Positions 37,942 through 47,592 of a stretch of DNA of 64,000 bases are shown here, piece by piece. The notes under the pieces are model-generated. The model ran no database searches. It was not told where the DNA came from and saw only the letters and a list, made by a program, of their open reading frames with translations. Within the stretch, counting starts at the first letter, position 1. Each line of letters starts with the position of its first letter. The position numbers were made by a program, and so were the translations under genes. This DNA comes from Sporosarcina sp. D27. Lineage in GTDB: Bacteria; Bacillota; Bacilli; Bacillales_A; Planococcaceae. The stretch lies in contig NZ_AZUC01000047.1 of assembly GCF_000586555.1 (NCBI RefSeq), positions 186,001 to 250,000 on the forward strand, in the 5' to 3' direction.

Positions 37942-39223
37942 GATCCATTGCCTCCCTTCCAGAAAGAAGATATGTGATTTCCTTCGTCAATAACGCGGCC
38001 ATCTCCTGAATATCCTCTTTCGTTACCCGCTCCCATTTTTCAATGAGCTTATCCGATGAAAAGTTTTCATCTAATAACTTGTATTGGTCGTAAATTTCAA
38101 TCTGTCCCTTCGCGGAATCAAATGAACTACGGATGCTATTTGACAAAAGCGCTAGCGTTTGTCGAATTTCCAAGTCAGAAATATCACCATTTCGAAGTGC
38201 TTCGATTTGTTGGTCAATGAGCGCAGCTGTTTTTTCTTCCTGTTCAGCATCAATTCCAGACATGATATAAAGCAATCCATAATGAGATGCATATGAGCTC
38301 GAACAATAATAAGCGAGACTCTCTTTCTCACGTACATTGATAAACAATTTACTATGGGCAAATCCACCTAATACACCATTCATCATTTGCATTTTTGGGT
38401 AATCTGGATGCTTAAAACCGACTGGCGTACTGAAAGCCATGTTCAGCTTACCTTGCTTCATCTCTTGTCTTTCGCGGATATGTTTAGCAGTTGGGACTTC
38501 TTCACTCATTTTCGATACTGTTACAGGTACAGATTTACGTGTTCCTTTCGTGAAAGGGAATAATGTTTTTGCACGATCTGTCAGCTGATCCACATCGACA
38601 TCTCCAAGAATATAGATATCAATTGTATCATCGCTCAACATCTGATCATAGGTTGCTTTTAGCGACTCCTTAGTAATAGCAGCGACCGCCTTTTCCGTTC
38701 CGGAAGCAGATAATGAAGCTGGCTGACCTGAGCGAATCAGTTCGAGCATCCGTTTGTTCGCAAATCGGGTTTTATCATTATAAATGGAACCGATTCGATC
38801 AATAACCGTTTGTTTTTCTCTTTCTACAATGGCTTCATCGAAAAGGTCATCTTTCAAATTGGGTTTAAACAAACTCTCTGTGACAAGTGTTAAAAGCTGC
38901 TCAAAAACAGGCATCTCAGGATTACGTAAATACTCTTCGTTTACGCTTTCAGCATAAATTGTAAAGATATGCTCATTCCCTCTTTTACTTGTGTCTGTAT
39001 AATACACAGCGCCATATAACTCTTCCAACGCTTGTCGCAACTTTGTACGGGTTGGGTAATGTGCAGAAGAATCCTCCAACACATTAGCAAGTACTGTACG
39101 TGCCGCTGCGTTTTCTTCTGTCAAAGGAGCCGTAAATTTAATGGCAACGCTCACGGTTTTAAACTGTGCAGTCTGACGTGTATACAAATTTACGCCAGAT
39201 TGAAGTTCGGTTTTATGGAACAT
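37934..39223 (-). CDS. ymfF: M16 peptidase-like protein YmfF (non-catalytic partner)
   Basis: The 429-residue protein has the M16 fold (GVNLYTRQTAQFKTVSVAIKF, ALEELYGAVYYTD, then INVREKESLAYYCSSSYASHYGLLYIM). Where active peptidases have HxxEH there is NVLEDSSAHYPTRTKLRQ, so zinc cannot be held. It is the inactive partner of YmfH. It leads the operon ymfF-ymfH-ymfI and has its own promoter 90 bp upstream. Confidence 0.88.
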   Translation of the reverse strand: MFHKTELQSGVNLYTRQTAQFKTVSVAIKFTAPLTEENAAARTVLANVLEDSSAHYPTRTKLRQALEELYGAVYYTDTSKRGNEHIFTIYAESVNEEYLRNPEMPVFEQLLTLVTESLFKPNLKDDLFDEAIVEREKQTVIDRIGSIYNDKTRFANKRMLELIRSGQPASLSASGTEKAVAAITKESLKATYDQMLSDDTIDIYILGDVDVDQLTDRAKTLFPFTKGTRKSVPVTVSKMSEEVPTAKHIRERQEMKQGKLNMAFSTPVGFKHPDYPKMQMMNGVLGGFAHSKLFINVREKESLAYYCSSSYASHYGLLYIMSGIDAEQEEKTAALIDQQIEALRNGDISDLEIRQTLALLSNSIRSSFDSAKGQIEIYDQYKLLDENFSSDKLIEKWERVTKEDIQEMAALLTKEITYLLSGREAMDHE

Positions 39224-39311
39224 GCAAAAAACACCTCAATCTATAGGATAGGTATATGCCGATATTCTCACGCAAATCGCGTGTTCTAGTAGTATGCTTC
39301 TTTCCAACTTC

Positions 39312-39340
39312 ACTATACATTTCCAAACGTTCTCATACAA
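39312..39340 (-). promoter_or_regulatory. Promoter of ymfF operon
   Basis: Minus-strand TTGTAT (39335-39340) and TATAGT (39312-39317) are 17 bp apart, with TG directly before the -10. The leader of about 85 bases has a CACGC / GCGTG hairpin. Confidence 0.65.
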
Positions 39341-39354
39341 GTGAACAGTTCCAA

Positions 39355-39399
39355 CAAAAAACTGCCCGAAGTGTCCTTAGTGGGACATTTCGAGCAGTA
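39355..39399 (-). terminator. Terminator after nupQ
   Basis: Minus-strand ACTGCTCGAAATGTCC pairs with GGACACTTCGGGCAGT (few mismatches) around CACTAA and is followed by TTTTTTG. Confidence 0.88.
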
Positions 39400-39404
39400 A
39401 ATGA

Positions 39405-40367
39405 TTATCGAGAACCTTTGATGTAGGGATCTCCAATCGCTTTCGGTCCATTCGCTTTTCCGATAAATCCAGCAAGCGCAATAATCGTAAGCGCATAAGG
39501 CAAAATATACAAAAATACAGAAGGGACGTTTTGCATAAATGGTATTCCAGAAGAACTGATTGCGAGCGCTTGAGCAAATCCGAAGAATAGCGCTGCGCCC
39601 ATCGCTCCAATTGGATGCCACTTACCGAAAATCATTGCTGCTAATGCCATGAATCCTTGACCGTTAATAGTTGCATGGCCAAAATCATTTGTCATAGTTT
39701 GTGCATAGACAGCTCCACCTATACCAGCAAGACCACCAGAAATGATCACTGCAATATAGCGAATTCGATTGACTTTAATCCCCATCGTATCCGCCGCCAT
39801 CGGATGTTCCCCTACAGAGCGAAGACGCAATCCGAACGGTGTCTTAAAGATGATAAACCAAGCAAGGATTGCAATTGCAACCGCTAAAATAGATGATCCA
39901 TATACCGACTTAAAGAACATTGGTCCTATTACCGGGATATCCTGTAAAAAAGGTATGTTAAACCGTGGAATTTTCTCTTGGATAAAGTCGGTTTGTCCTT
40001 TACCATAAATCATTTTTACTGAGAACAAAGCAATTGCAATACCTAGTAAGTTTATTGCAACACCCGAGACGACCTGATCAGCACGAAATGAAATAGATGC
40101 AACTGCATGCATGAGTGAGAAAACTGCCGAAACAAGCATCGCAGCTAAAATCGAAACCCAAGGAGTCCATGCACCAAATGTATCCGCAAAAAATAGATTG
40201 AAGACAATTCCTACGAATGCACCCATAACCATTAATCCTTCGAGTCCAATGTTAATGACACCTGAGCGTTCAGAGAATACACCGCCAATTGCGGTGAAAA
40301 TTAGAGGCGCAGCGTAAGCAATCGATATTGGAACGATGAAATAGAGTATATCGAGAAAGCCACCCAT
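39405..40367 (-). CDS. nupQ: Nucleoside ABC transporter permease NupQ
   Basis: The 320-residue protein has about 8-9 membrane helices and the BMP-type permease motifs FSERSGVINIGLEGLMVMGAF (near 31-51) and RSVGEHPMAADTMGI, the latter a cytoplasmic loop that contacts the ATPase. It pairs with NupP. In B. subtilis NupNOPQ imports guanosine and other nucleosides. It is the last gene of the operon; nupP stops one base before its start. Confidence 0.92.
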   Translation of the reverse strand: MGGFLDILYFIVPISIAYAAPLIFTAIGGVFSERSGVINIGLEGLMVMGAFVGIVFNLFFADTFGAWTPWVSILAAMLVSAVFSLMHAVASISFRADQVVSGVAINLLGIAIALFSVKMIYGKGQTDFIQEKIPRFNIPFLQDIPVIGPMFFKSVYGSSILAVAIAILAWFIIFKTPFGLRLRSVGEHPMAADTMGIKVNRIRYIAVIISGGLAGIGGAVYAQTMTNDFGHATINGQGFMALAAMIFGKWHPIGAMGAALFFGFAQALAISSSGIPFMQNVPSVFLYILPYALTIIALAGFIGKANGPKAIGDPYIKGSR

Positions 40368-40368
40368 C

Positions 40369-41415
40369 TTACTTCGCCTCCTTTTTCTTGCTAATTCGTT
40401 GTAATCCTACGCGAATGATATAACCAGATGCTACAAAGAAGATTATTAACGCAATAACAATTGATACAATTTCAATCGGTATATTTGCAGCATTCGGCAT
40501 ATTGTTTGCACCATATTTAAGCGAACCAAACAAACTCGCTCCGAAAACTACACCTAGTGGAGTATTTGCACCCAACAAGGCAACCGCGATTCCGTCAAAA
40601 CCGATTCCAGTAAATCCAGCTCTTGTAGACATGTTGCCGAATGTTCCAAGTGCCTCCATTGCACCCGCCAGACCAGCGAATGCTCCTGAAATGAGCATGG
40701 CCATGATAATGTTTTTCTTAACACTCATTCCTGCATATTGTGCAGCATTTTCGTTAAAACCAACTGATTTAAGCTCGTATCCTAGTTTCATCTTTTCTAG
40801 GATGAACCACATTACGAACACCATTAAGAGTGCGACAAAGATTCCGTAGTGAAGCGTAGAGTAATCTGTAAGCTCCGATAAGAAGTCCGAACGCAATGAT
40901 GCCGTATCATGGATTTTTTCTGTTTTAAATCCGCCATTAGCCAACACTTTAATAAGCGCGTTCACAACATACAGTGCAATATAGTTCATCATAATAGTGA
41001 CAATTACTTCGTGAACTTTCAAAGTCGCTTTCAGCAAACCCGGAATTAGACCCCAAATTGCTCCTGCTGCTGCCGCTGCAAGCAATGCTAGCGGCAAGTG
41101 AATGATTTTCGGTAATTCGAAAGCCATACCTACGTAAGCTGCTGCGAACCAACCAACGATCAGCTGACCTTCAACTCCGATATTAAATAGACCTGTTCGG
41201 AAGGCAAAAGCAACCGCTAGTCCAGCAAGGATATATGGGCTGATTTGACGAATGGTTTCTCCAATCGCATAAGCATCACCAAATATACCGTTCCAAAGTG
41301 CAATATAACCCGCTACAGGATCGTAGCCACTTACAAGCATGACAACCGCTCCGACTAGTAATCCGAGGATAATTGAAATCACCGGAACGAGCACATTTAT
41401 TAATCGATTAGACAT
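40369..41415 (-). CDS. nupP: Nucleoside ABC transporter permease NupP
   Basis: The start at MSNRLINVLVP (348 residues) follows GAAGGTGAT; upstream in-frame GTG and ATG codons are alternatives. It has about nine membrane helices, with FRTGLFNIGVEGQLIVGWFAA and the loop KSVGFNENAAQYAGM, both typical of BPD_transp_2 permeases. The family imports ribose or nucleosides; linkage to a BMP-type binding protein supports nucleosides. It overlaps the end of nupO. Confidence 0.9.
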   Translation of the reverse strand: MSNRLINVLVPVISIILGLLVGAVVMLVSGYDPVAGYIALWNGIFGDAYAIGETIRQISPYILAGLAVAFAFRTGLFNIGVEGQLIVGWFAAAYVGMAFELPKIIHLPLALLAAAAAGAIWGLIPGLLKATLKVHEVIVTIMMNYIALYVVNALIKVLANGGFKTEKIHDTASLRSDFLSELTDYSTLHYGIFVALLMVFVMWFILEKMKLGYELKSVGFNENAAQYAGMSVKKNIIMAMLISGAFAGLAGAMEALGTFGNMSTRAGFTGIGFDGIAVALLGANTPLGVVFGASLFGSLKYGANNMPNAANIPIEIVSIVIALIIFFVASGYIIRVGLQRISKKKEAK

Positions 41416-42976
41416 GATCGTCATCACCTTCTTTCAATACAGCACCGTCATTGCCTTCAACAATTTCACTTTTGTTATGTCCTGCCATGAACAGACCGAG
41501 TTCTTGTTCACTCGTTTCAGCAGGGGTTACCGTGTCAACAATCGCGCCATCATAAATAACGGCAATCTGATCGGATACGTTCATTACTTCATCTAGCTCG
41601 AACGAAATTAACAGAACTGCTTTCCCATTATCACGCTGTTCAATGAGACGTTTGTGAATAAACTCAATAGCGCCCACGTCAAGTCCTCTGGTAGGAAGTG
41701 CCGCAATCAGTAGATCTGGGTTCCGGTCCACTTCACGACCGATAATCAACTTCTGTTGATTTCCTCCAGAAAGAGCACGAGCAAGTTCGTGTTCACCTTG
41801 TGTTCGAACATCAAAGTCCGAAATTAGTTTGTTTGCATGTTTCGTTACTTCCTTGTAGTTCATAAGACCATTCGCGGAAAATGGTTTTTGATAATAGGAC
41901 TGCAAAGCAGCGTTATATCCAACACTGAAATCCAGAACAAGACCATGTTTATGACGGTCTTGCGGGATATGCCCCAATCCATTTTCGGTAATATGTCTTG
42001 GGTTCTTATTCGTAACGTCTTTATCACCCATGATGATTTTACCGGACTTCACTTTGCGCAGTCCTGTAATTGCTTCAATCAGTTCGGACTGACCATTGCC
42101 ATCAATTCCAGCGAGACCAACAATTTCACCTCGACGGACAGATAGGTTTAGGTTTTTTACTTTTTCAATACCTCGATAATCTGTTACGACAAGGTTTTCA
42201 ATCTTCAAAATTTCTTCTGTAGGATGCGATGGTCCTTTTTCTGTTTTGAATGTAACTTGGCGCCCAACCATAAGCGTAGCAAGTTCTTCAGGATTCGTTT
42301 CAGCAGTAATAACCGTACCGATCCCTTCCCCTTTACGAATAACAGTTACACGATCTGAAACTGACATAATCTCTTGTAGTTTGTGAGTAATTAGAATGAT
42401 TGACTTTCCTTCTTCAATCAACTTGTGCATAATTCTAATTAATTCATCTATCTCCTGTGGCGTTAAAGATGCTGTCGGCTCATCAAAAATTAGAATTTCT
42501 GCTCCACGATAAAGTGTTTTCAGAATTTCCACACGTTGTTGCATTCCGACCGAAATGTCTTCAATCTTCGCATGCGGGTCAACATCCAACCCATATAGTT
42601 TTGAAATTTCCGCTACTTTCTTAGCAGAGTCCTTGATGTTGAGCATCCCCATCTTGGTAGGTTCACTGCCAAGAATAATATTTTCAGTAACTGTTAGATT
42701 CTCAACAAGCATAAAGTGTTGATGCACCATTCCGATTCCCAAGTCGTTGGCTACGTTAGGATCTGTGATGTCTACTTTTTTGCCTTTAACTCTAATCTCT
42801 CCGCCATCTGGCTGGTATAGACCGAATAATACATTCATCAATGTGGACTTACCTGCACCATTTTCTCCGAGGAGAGCATGAATCTCGCCTTTTTCCAACT
42901 GGAGAGTAATATTGTTATTCGCATAGAAAGTGCCAAATTTCTTTTTGATATTCAGCATCTCGATGACGTATTCCAC
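41408..42976 (-). CDS. nupO: Nucleoside ABC transporter ATP-binding protein NupO
   Basis: A GTG at 42976, 9 nt after AAGGAA, gives 522 residues starting EYVIEMLNIKKKFG. It holds two ABC cassettes. The first has GENGAGKST (Walker A), the signature ISVGMQQRVEI and LIFDEPTAS. The second has GIDGNGQSEL in place of a full Walker A, the signature LSGGNQQK and LIAALPTRGLD, so it is degenerate, as is usual in this family. It energises NupP/NupQ. Confidence 0.93.
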   Translation of the reverse strand: MEYVIEMLNIKKKFGTFYANNNITLQLEKGEIHALLGENGAGKSTLMNVLFGLYQPDGGEIRVKGKKVDITDPNVANDLGIGMVHQHFMLVENLTVTENIILGSEPTKMGMLNIKDSAKKVAEISKLYGLDVDPHAKIEDISVGMQQRVEILKTLYRGAEILIFDEPTASLTPQEIDELIRIMHKLIEEGKSIILITHKLQEIMSVSDRVTVIRKGEGIGTVITAETNPEELATLMVGRQVTFKTEKGPSHPTEEILKIENLVVTDYRGIEKVKNLNLSVRRGEIVGLAGIDGNGQSELIEAITGLRKVKSGKIIMGDKDVTNKNPRHITENGLGHIPQDRHKHGLVLDFSVGYNAALQSYYQKPFSANGLMNYKEVTKHANKLISDFDVRTQGEHELARALSGGNQQKLIIGREVDRNPDLLIAALPTRGLDVGAIEFIHKRLIEQRDNGKAVLLISFELDEVMNVSDQIAVIYDGAIVDTVTPAETSEQELGLFMAGHNKSEIVEGNDGAVLKEGDDDHV

Positions 42977-43097
42977 TGATCTCACTTCCTTGCTTATAGT
43001 TTCTACTAGTTTTGTTTGTTAAATTAACACAATAAAAGATTCCAAACAGAACCTTTTAGTCTGTCAATTTAGGAATTTCTGATTCTGACTATGTATA

Positions 43098-43130
43098 TAA
43101 AAACAACGAAGGCCGGTATGAACCGGCCCC
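43098..43130 (-). terminator. Attenuating hairpin between nupN and nupO
   Basis: Minus-strand GGCCGG / CCGGCC around a 6-base loop is followed by TTCGTTGTTTTT. It should lower expression of the transporter genes compared with the binding protein, a common plan in ABC operons. Confidence 0.75.
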
Positions 43131-43154
43131 CATTCTTTTCATTAGAGAGTCCTC

Positions 43155-44228
43155 TTACTTTTCACCTGGAACCTCGATTTTGCCATCGGAAATATCTTTG
43201 TCATACTTCTCGATTTCAGCAAGTACATCTTCAGGAATCGCACCGCGTGAATCTGCAAGCGCTACACCTTCATCATGCAAACCGTAAACTTTTGTTTCGC
43301 CGCCAGGGAATTTACCTTCCTTAGAAAGCTTCGCGATATCGTTTACAGCGTTATCAACACGCTTCAACATTGAAGTCAATGTTACGTTCTCGTCTCCAAC
43401 TTGACCTTCGTCGTACTGGTCAGAGTCGACTCCGATTACCCATACATATGCATCTTTGTCTGCTGATTTACGTTCTTTAGCTTCACTGAATACACCGTTA
43501 CCACTACCACCAGCTGCGTGGAAAATAATATCTACGCCTGATGAATACATGCGGTTAGCTGCTGCTTTACCAAGTTCTGCTTTATCAAATGCACCTGTGT
43601 ATTGAACATCTACTTTAATGTCTGGACGAACGGCTTTAACACCCGCTAAGAAACCAACTTCAAAACGTTCGATTACTGGAATTTCCATACCGCCAACAAA
43701 ACCGATTTTATCGGATTTAGTCATTAGAGCTGCAGCAACACCTGCAAGGTATGCACCCTCTTGTTCTTTAAAGAGCACGCTTGCTACGTTTGGCTGTTCA
43801 ACAACACCATCAATGATAGCGAACTCAGTATCTTTTTGTTGTTGAGCAATTGTGTCAATTGCATCTTCCATAAGGAATCCAACACCAAAGATCAAGTTGA
43901 AATCACGTCGAGCGAGCGCATTTAGATTTGTTGTGTAGTCTGCATCACTTTGTGATTGCAAGTAGTCAAATCCTCCATCGCCCTTTTTCAAGCTGTTTTC
44001 CGAACCAAAGTCCTGAATTCCTTTCCAAGCGGATTGGTTGAAAGATTTGTCGTCAATACCACCGACATCCGTTACCATTCCAAGAGAAAATTCAGATGTA
44101 TTGCCTCCGTCAGAAGATGAACCTTTGTCACTTCCCTTGCCTTCTTCTTTGTCTGAACCACAAGCTCCCAAAACTGTACCTGCAGCAAGTACAAGAGACA
44201 GTGCAAGACCAAATCTGCGTTTACTCAT
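43155..44228 (-). CDS. nupN: BMP-family nucleoside-binding lipoprotein NupN
   Basis: The 357-residue protein starts with a lipoprotein signal (lipobox LGAC, cysteine at about 23) and a Ser/Gly/Asp linker. The BMP domain begins [23 protein letters not shown] (near 50-72), with [25 protein letters not shown] later. This matches the Med/BMP (PnrA/NupN) group that binds purine nucleosides outside the membrane. It leads the transporter genes after nupR, 48 bp away, with a hairpin behind it. Confidence 0.94.
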   Translation of the reverse strand: MSKRRFGLALSLVLAAGTVLGACGSDKEEGKGSDKGSSSDGGNTSEFSLGMVTDVGGIDDKSFNQSAWKGIQDFGSENSLKKGDGGFDYLQSQSDADYTTNLNALARRDFNLIFGVGFLMEDAIDTIAQQQKDTEFAIIDGVVEQPNVASVLFKEQEGAYLAGVAAALMTKSDKIGFVGGMEIPVIERFEVGFLAGVKAVRPDIKVDVQYTGAFDKAELGKAAANRMYSSGVDIIFHAAGGSGNGVFSEAKERKSADKDAYVWVIGVDSDQYDEGQVGDENVTLTSMLKRVDNAVNDIAKLSKEGKFPGGETKVYGLHDEGVALADSRGAIPEDVLAEIEKYDKDISDGKIEVPGEK

Positions 44229-44276
44229 TTTGTGACCTCCCTATTTATATGTTGGTATGATTATGGCGAAATCGCC

Positions 44277-45002
44277 TTATACCCGTTTACGTACTACGTG
44301 GAAGCTGAATTTGTCCGCGCGAAAATAGTTCTTCGAGAATAGGACCATCTCACCAGTTTCTGTGTAGTGTTTTTGTAGCAATACAAGCAGTGGGACATCG
44401 ACGCCACACCTAAGTATGGAAGATGCTTCATGATCGTATCCTACAGGTTCAATATGCGCTATCGCTTGGGTAATGTGAATTGACCCATCTTTTTCTAGCG
44501 CATCAAAAATCGAATTCTTCATAAGAGTTGACGCTTCCGTTTGAAGATCCTTCTCGTTTACTTGATCAACACAATATACGACGGGTTCACCGTCAGCTGT
44601 TCGAACTCTCTTAATTGTAACAATGGAGTCCTCATAGGTGCAACCGAACTTTTCAATACTCTCTTCCGTTGCAAGTGCATCTGAAACTTCAAGAAAAATC
44701 GTTCCTGGCTCCATACCGGCATCCCGAATCATAGAAGAAACACTTGATAGTTCTTCGATGCCTGAAGAGAACAATGGACGCGCTTTCAAAAATGTCCCGA
44801 CGCCGTGTTTTCGAACAATTATTTTCTCTTCTTCTAATACACGAAGTGCTTCTCGCAATGTCGCCCGACTTACTCCTAACGTCCTAGCCAGTTCAAACTC
44901 CGAAGGGAATTTTTCATTTTCTTTAAACACGCCGGCCTCAATGTCCTGCTTAATATGCTCGATGACTTGGACATATAAATGTCTTTGGTCTGCCTTTATC
45001 AT
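44277..45002 (-). CDS. nupR: GntR-family regulator (NupR/YmfC)
   Basis: The 241-residue protein has an N-terminal winged helix (about 1-70: FPSEFELARTLGVSRATLREALRVLEEEKIIVRKHGVGTFL) and a C-terminal UTRA ligand-binding domain of the HutC type. The ATG is 11 nt from GGAGG; a TTG one codon up is possible. Directly upstream of the ribosome site is a perfect palindrome, a likely autoregulatory operator. YmfC of B. subtilis is the regulator of nupNOPQ, in line with its place here ahead of nupN. Confidence 0.87.
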   Translation of the reverse strand: MIKADQRHLYVQVIEHIKQDIEAGVFKENEKFPSEFELARTLGVSRATLREALRVLEEEKIIVRKHGVGTFLKARPLFSSGIEELSSVSSMIRDAGMEPGTIFLEVSDALATEESIEKFGCTYEDSIVTIKRVRTADGEPVVYCVDQVNEKDLQTEASTLMKNSIFDALEKDGSIHITQAIAHIEPVGYDHEASSILRCGVDVPLLVLLQKHYTETGEMVLFSKNYFRADKFSFHVVRKRV

Positions 45003-45022
45003 CAACCCATCTCCCTCCGGCC

Positions 45023-45035
45023 GAGGTCAGACCTC
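45023..45035. promoter_or_regulatory. Candidate NupR operator
   Basis: GAGGTCAGACCTC is a perfect 13-bp palindrome (6-bp arms, one central base) located 20 bp upstream of the nupR start, between a -10-like TATAGT and the ribosome site. GntR proteins bind such GGTC-type palindromes. Confidence 0.6.
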
Positions 45036-45156
45036 TGATGTTTAACGTCGTTCTATTCACCCATACTATAACATTTAACGAAGAGAAAATAAACATCGTT
45101 TCAAAAAAATAATTTTCTACACCTGCTTATTGTTCTAAATCTGACAAATTCCTGTG

Positions 45157-47520
45157 TTACACGTCTGTTGAATCTTTCCCTACCAATACCTGTCTCGGCT
45201 TACTTCCTTCTGGAGGCCCTACCACCCCACGCATTTCCATTTGGTCGACAATGCGTGCCGCTCTTGAATACCCTACACGGAAACGTCTTTGTAGTAAGGA
45301 AACTGAGGCAGTTTGCATCTCTACGACTAACTGGACCGCATCATCATAGAGCTCATCCGTCTCATCAAAATGATGCACTTCTTCGATTTCTGTTGGAATC
45401 ATTTCTTCCTGATACTGCGCTTTTTGTTGCTGTATGACAAAGTCCACAACTGACTCTACTTCACGATCCGAAACAAAAGCGCCTTGAACCCGCGTTGGCT
45501 TGGAAGCACCTGCTGGCAGGAAGAGCATATCTCCTCTTCCAAGAAGCTTTTCCGCGCCGCCACTATCAAGAATCGTTCGGGAATCGATGGCAGAAGAGAC
45601 CGAAAATGCAATTCTAGATGGAATATTAGCTTTGATGATTCCTGTGATGACATCTACGCTTGGTCGCTGAGTTGCGATAATCAAATGGATCCCGGCAGCT
45701 CTGGCCATTTGAGCAAGTCTTGTAATTGCATCTTCCACTTCGTTGGATGCAACCATCATTAAGTCCGCAAGCTCATCCACGATGACTACGATATAAGGCA
45801 TTTTCGGGTGCTTTTCATCATTTTCTTCATTCCAAGTGTCGATATGTGTATTATATCCCTCAATATTCCTCGTGCCTGTATGGGAAAATAGCTCATAGCG
45901 TCTTTCCATTTCAGATACGACTTTCTTCAAGGCTTGAGCCGCTTTCCTAGGGTCTGTAACAACTGGCGCCAGTAAATGAGGAATCCCATTGTAAACATTC
46001 AATTCGACCATCTTAGGGTCAATCATCATCATTTTCACTTCATGTGGCTTAGCTCTCATTATAATGCTAATAATGATTCCGTTTACGCAGACACTCTTAC
46101 CACTACCGGTGGCTCCCGCGATTAGCACGTGAGGCATCTTGTTCAACTCTGAGAGCATTGCCTCTCCTGTGACATCTCGTCCTAAAGCAATAAGAAGTTT
46201 CGAATCCGGACGGTTATTCTCTTTCGCTTCTAGCACTTCACGCAAACTCACTACTGCAACCGCTGTATTAGGTACTTCAATTCCTACAGCTGATTTCCCT
46301 GGAATTGGTGCTTCAATCCGGATTCCACTTGCTGCAAGTGCAAGCGCAATGTCATCAGCTAAACTGACAATTCGGCTTACTTTCACACCGGTATCTGGCA
46401 GTACTTCATACTTGGTTACCGCAGGGCCTAGATGGACTTGGGTAACGCGTGCTTTCACGCCAAAACTGTGAAATGTCCGTTCCAATTTTTGTGCGTTTGC
46501 TTGTATTGCGTTGTATTCACCTGACTGATCATTTTCAGGAGGTTGTTTCAATAGATTAAACGATGGCAACTGGTAGGATTCGTTCTCTTTTTCTCCCGAG
46601 ACACCTTGATAAGGATCGTTAGATATTTCAGTAGAATCGAGCTCCTTTTCATCTACATGAGGTACAGATTCTGTCTCTTTTTGCGTTGGTTTTTCTGCTT
46701 CTTCATTCCGTTCATTAAATGCTGAAATGATCGGCTGTACATAAGGTTCCTCTTCCTCATGCATCCCTACAACATTCGTTGTAGATTCTTTTTCTTGAAC
46801 AGGCTCCTTCTGATGCTTGCTCGAGCGTGTTGTCCGTATTGGTTTTGACTTCTTTTCTGGCGTTACTTTAGGTGCAGTACGGAAATTAATGCCTTTTAGT
46901 TTCTGTTTTACAGTTGAGAATGCAGCTGGAAACCACTCAGCAAGATATGGCGCGAGCGCTTTACCAGATACGAGAATCAGACCTGTCAATAAAAGCAATA
47001 CACCCGCGACAGCTGCACCTGCAGAATCGAAGAGTGAATAGAACATTGCAAAAAGGACGGCCCCGATCATGCCGCCGCCAAGCGTTCCACTTCTAGTACT
47101 AATCCCTCCATTTGAGATAAGTACTTTCCACGTTTCCTTTAGAGCGGAATCCGACATAAGGACACGACTAGCGGACAGTTCTTTAAACAAAAGGATGTGG
47201 CTAAATAAGAGCAAGCTTGCTAGTATGCAAAGACTTCCACCGACAATCCGATTTTTCCAACCAAGTTCTCCACGTTTCACCATAAACAGGATTGCTTGAA
47301 CTATTAGGATGAACGGCAAAGCTACATGCCAATTACCAAAAAGGAATCTGCCAAATGAACCTAAACCTCTACCCACAATTCCAAATTCAAAAATCATGAT
47401 GACTGCAAGTGCAAGCATCGCTAAACCAATTACTTCAAACAAAAGAGGATTTAATGGCGATTTCCCCTTTTTTTTACTTGGTGATCGTTTCTTTTTCTTT
47501 TTTGAGACTTTCTTAGACAT
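45157..47520 (-). CDS. spoIIIE: DNA translocase FtsK/SpoIIIE
   Basis: The 787 residues hold a lysine-rich start, four membrane helices (about 22-190), an acidic/proline linker (about 215-320), and the motor with GATGSGKSV (Walker A) and [13 protein letters not shown] (Walker B). The end (about 715-780) is the gamma winged helix ([35 protein letters not shown]) that reads oriented DNA motifs. It moves DNA across the division or sporulation septum. Position after rnjB agrees with spoIIIE; tepA, normally between, is absent. SftA is a paralogue but lacks the membrane part. Confidence 0.94.
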   Translation of the reverse strand: MSKKVSKKKKKRSPSKKKGKSPLNPLLFEVIGLAMLALAVIMIFEFGIVGRGLGSFGRFLFGNWHVALPFILIVQAILFMVKRGELGWKNRIVGGSLCILASLLLFSHILLFKELSASRVLMSDSALKETWKVLISNGGISTRSGTLGGGMIGAVLFAMFYSLFDSAGAAVAGVLLLLTGLILVSGKALAPYLAEWFPAAFSTVKQKLKGINFRTAPKVTPEKKSKPIRTTRSSKHQKEPVQEKESTTNVVGMHEEEEPYVQPIISAFNERNEEAEKPTQKETESVPHVDEKELDSTEISNDPYQGVSGEKENESYQLPSFNLLKQPPENDQSGEYNAIQANAQKLERTFHSFGVKARVTQVHLGPAVTKYEVLPDTGVKVSRIVSLADDIALALAASGIRIEAPIPGKSAVGIEVPNTAVAVVSLREVLEAKENNRPDSKLLIALGRDVTGEAMLSELNKMPHVLIAGATGSGKSVCVNGIIISIIMRAKPHEVKMMMIDPKMVELNVYNGIPHLLAPVVTDPRKAAQALKKVVSEMERRYELFSHTGTRNIEGYNTHIDTWNEENDEKHPKMPYIVVIVDELADLMMVASNEVEDAITRLAQMARAAGIHLIIATQRPSVDVITGIIKANIPSRIAFSVSSAIDSRTILDSGGAEKLLGRGDMLFLPAGASKPTRVQGAFVSDREVESVVDFVIQQQKAQYQEEMIPTEIEEVHHFDETDELYDDAVQLVVEMQTASVSLLQRRFRVGYSRAARIVDQMEMRGVVGPPEGSKPRQVLVGKDSTDV

Positions 47521-47537
47521 GCTGTACCTCCTTTTTG

Positions 47538-47579
47538 CGAAAAAAGGATTTCCTGCCTGACGGCAAGGAAATCCTTAAG
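47538..47579 (-). terminator. Terminator after rnjB
   Basis: Minus-strand AAGGATTTCC / GGAAATCCTT arms around a 13-base loop, itself able to pair, are followed by TTTTTC. Confidence 0.88.
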
Positions 47580-47592
47580 AAGAATCTTACGA

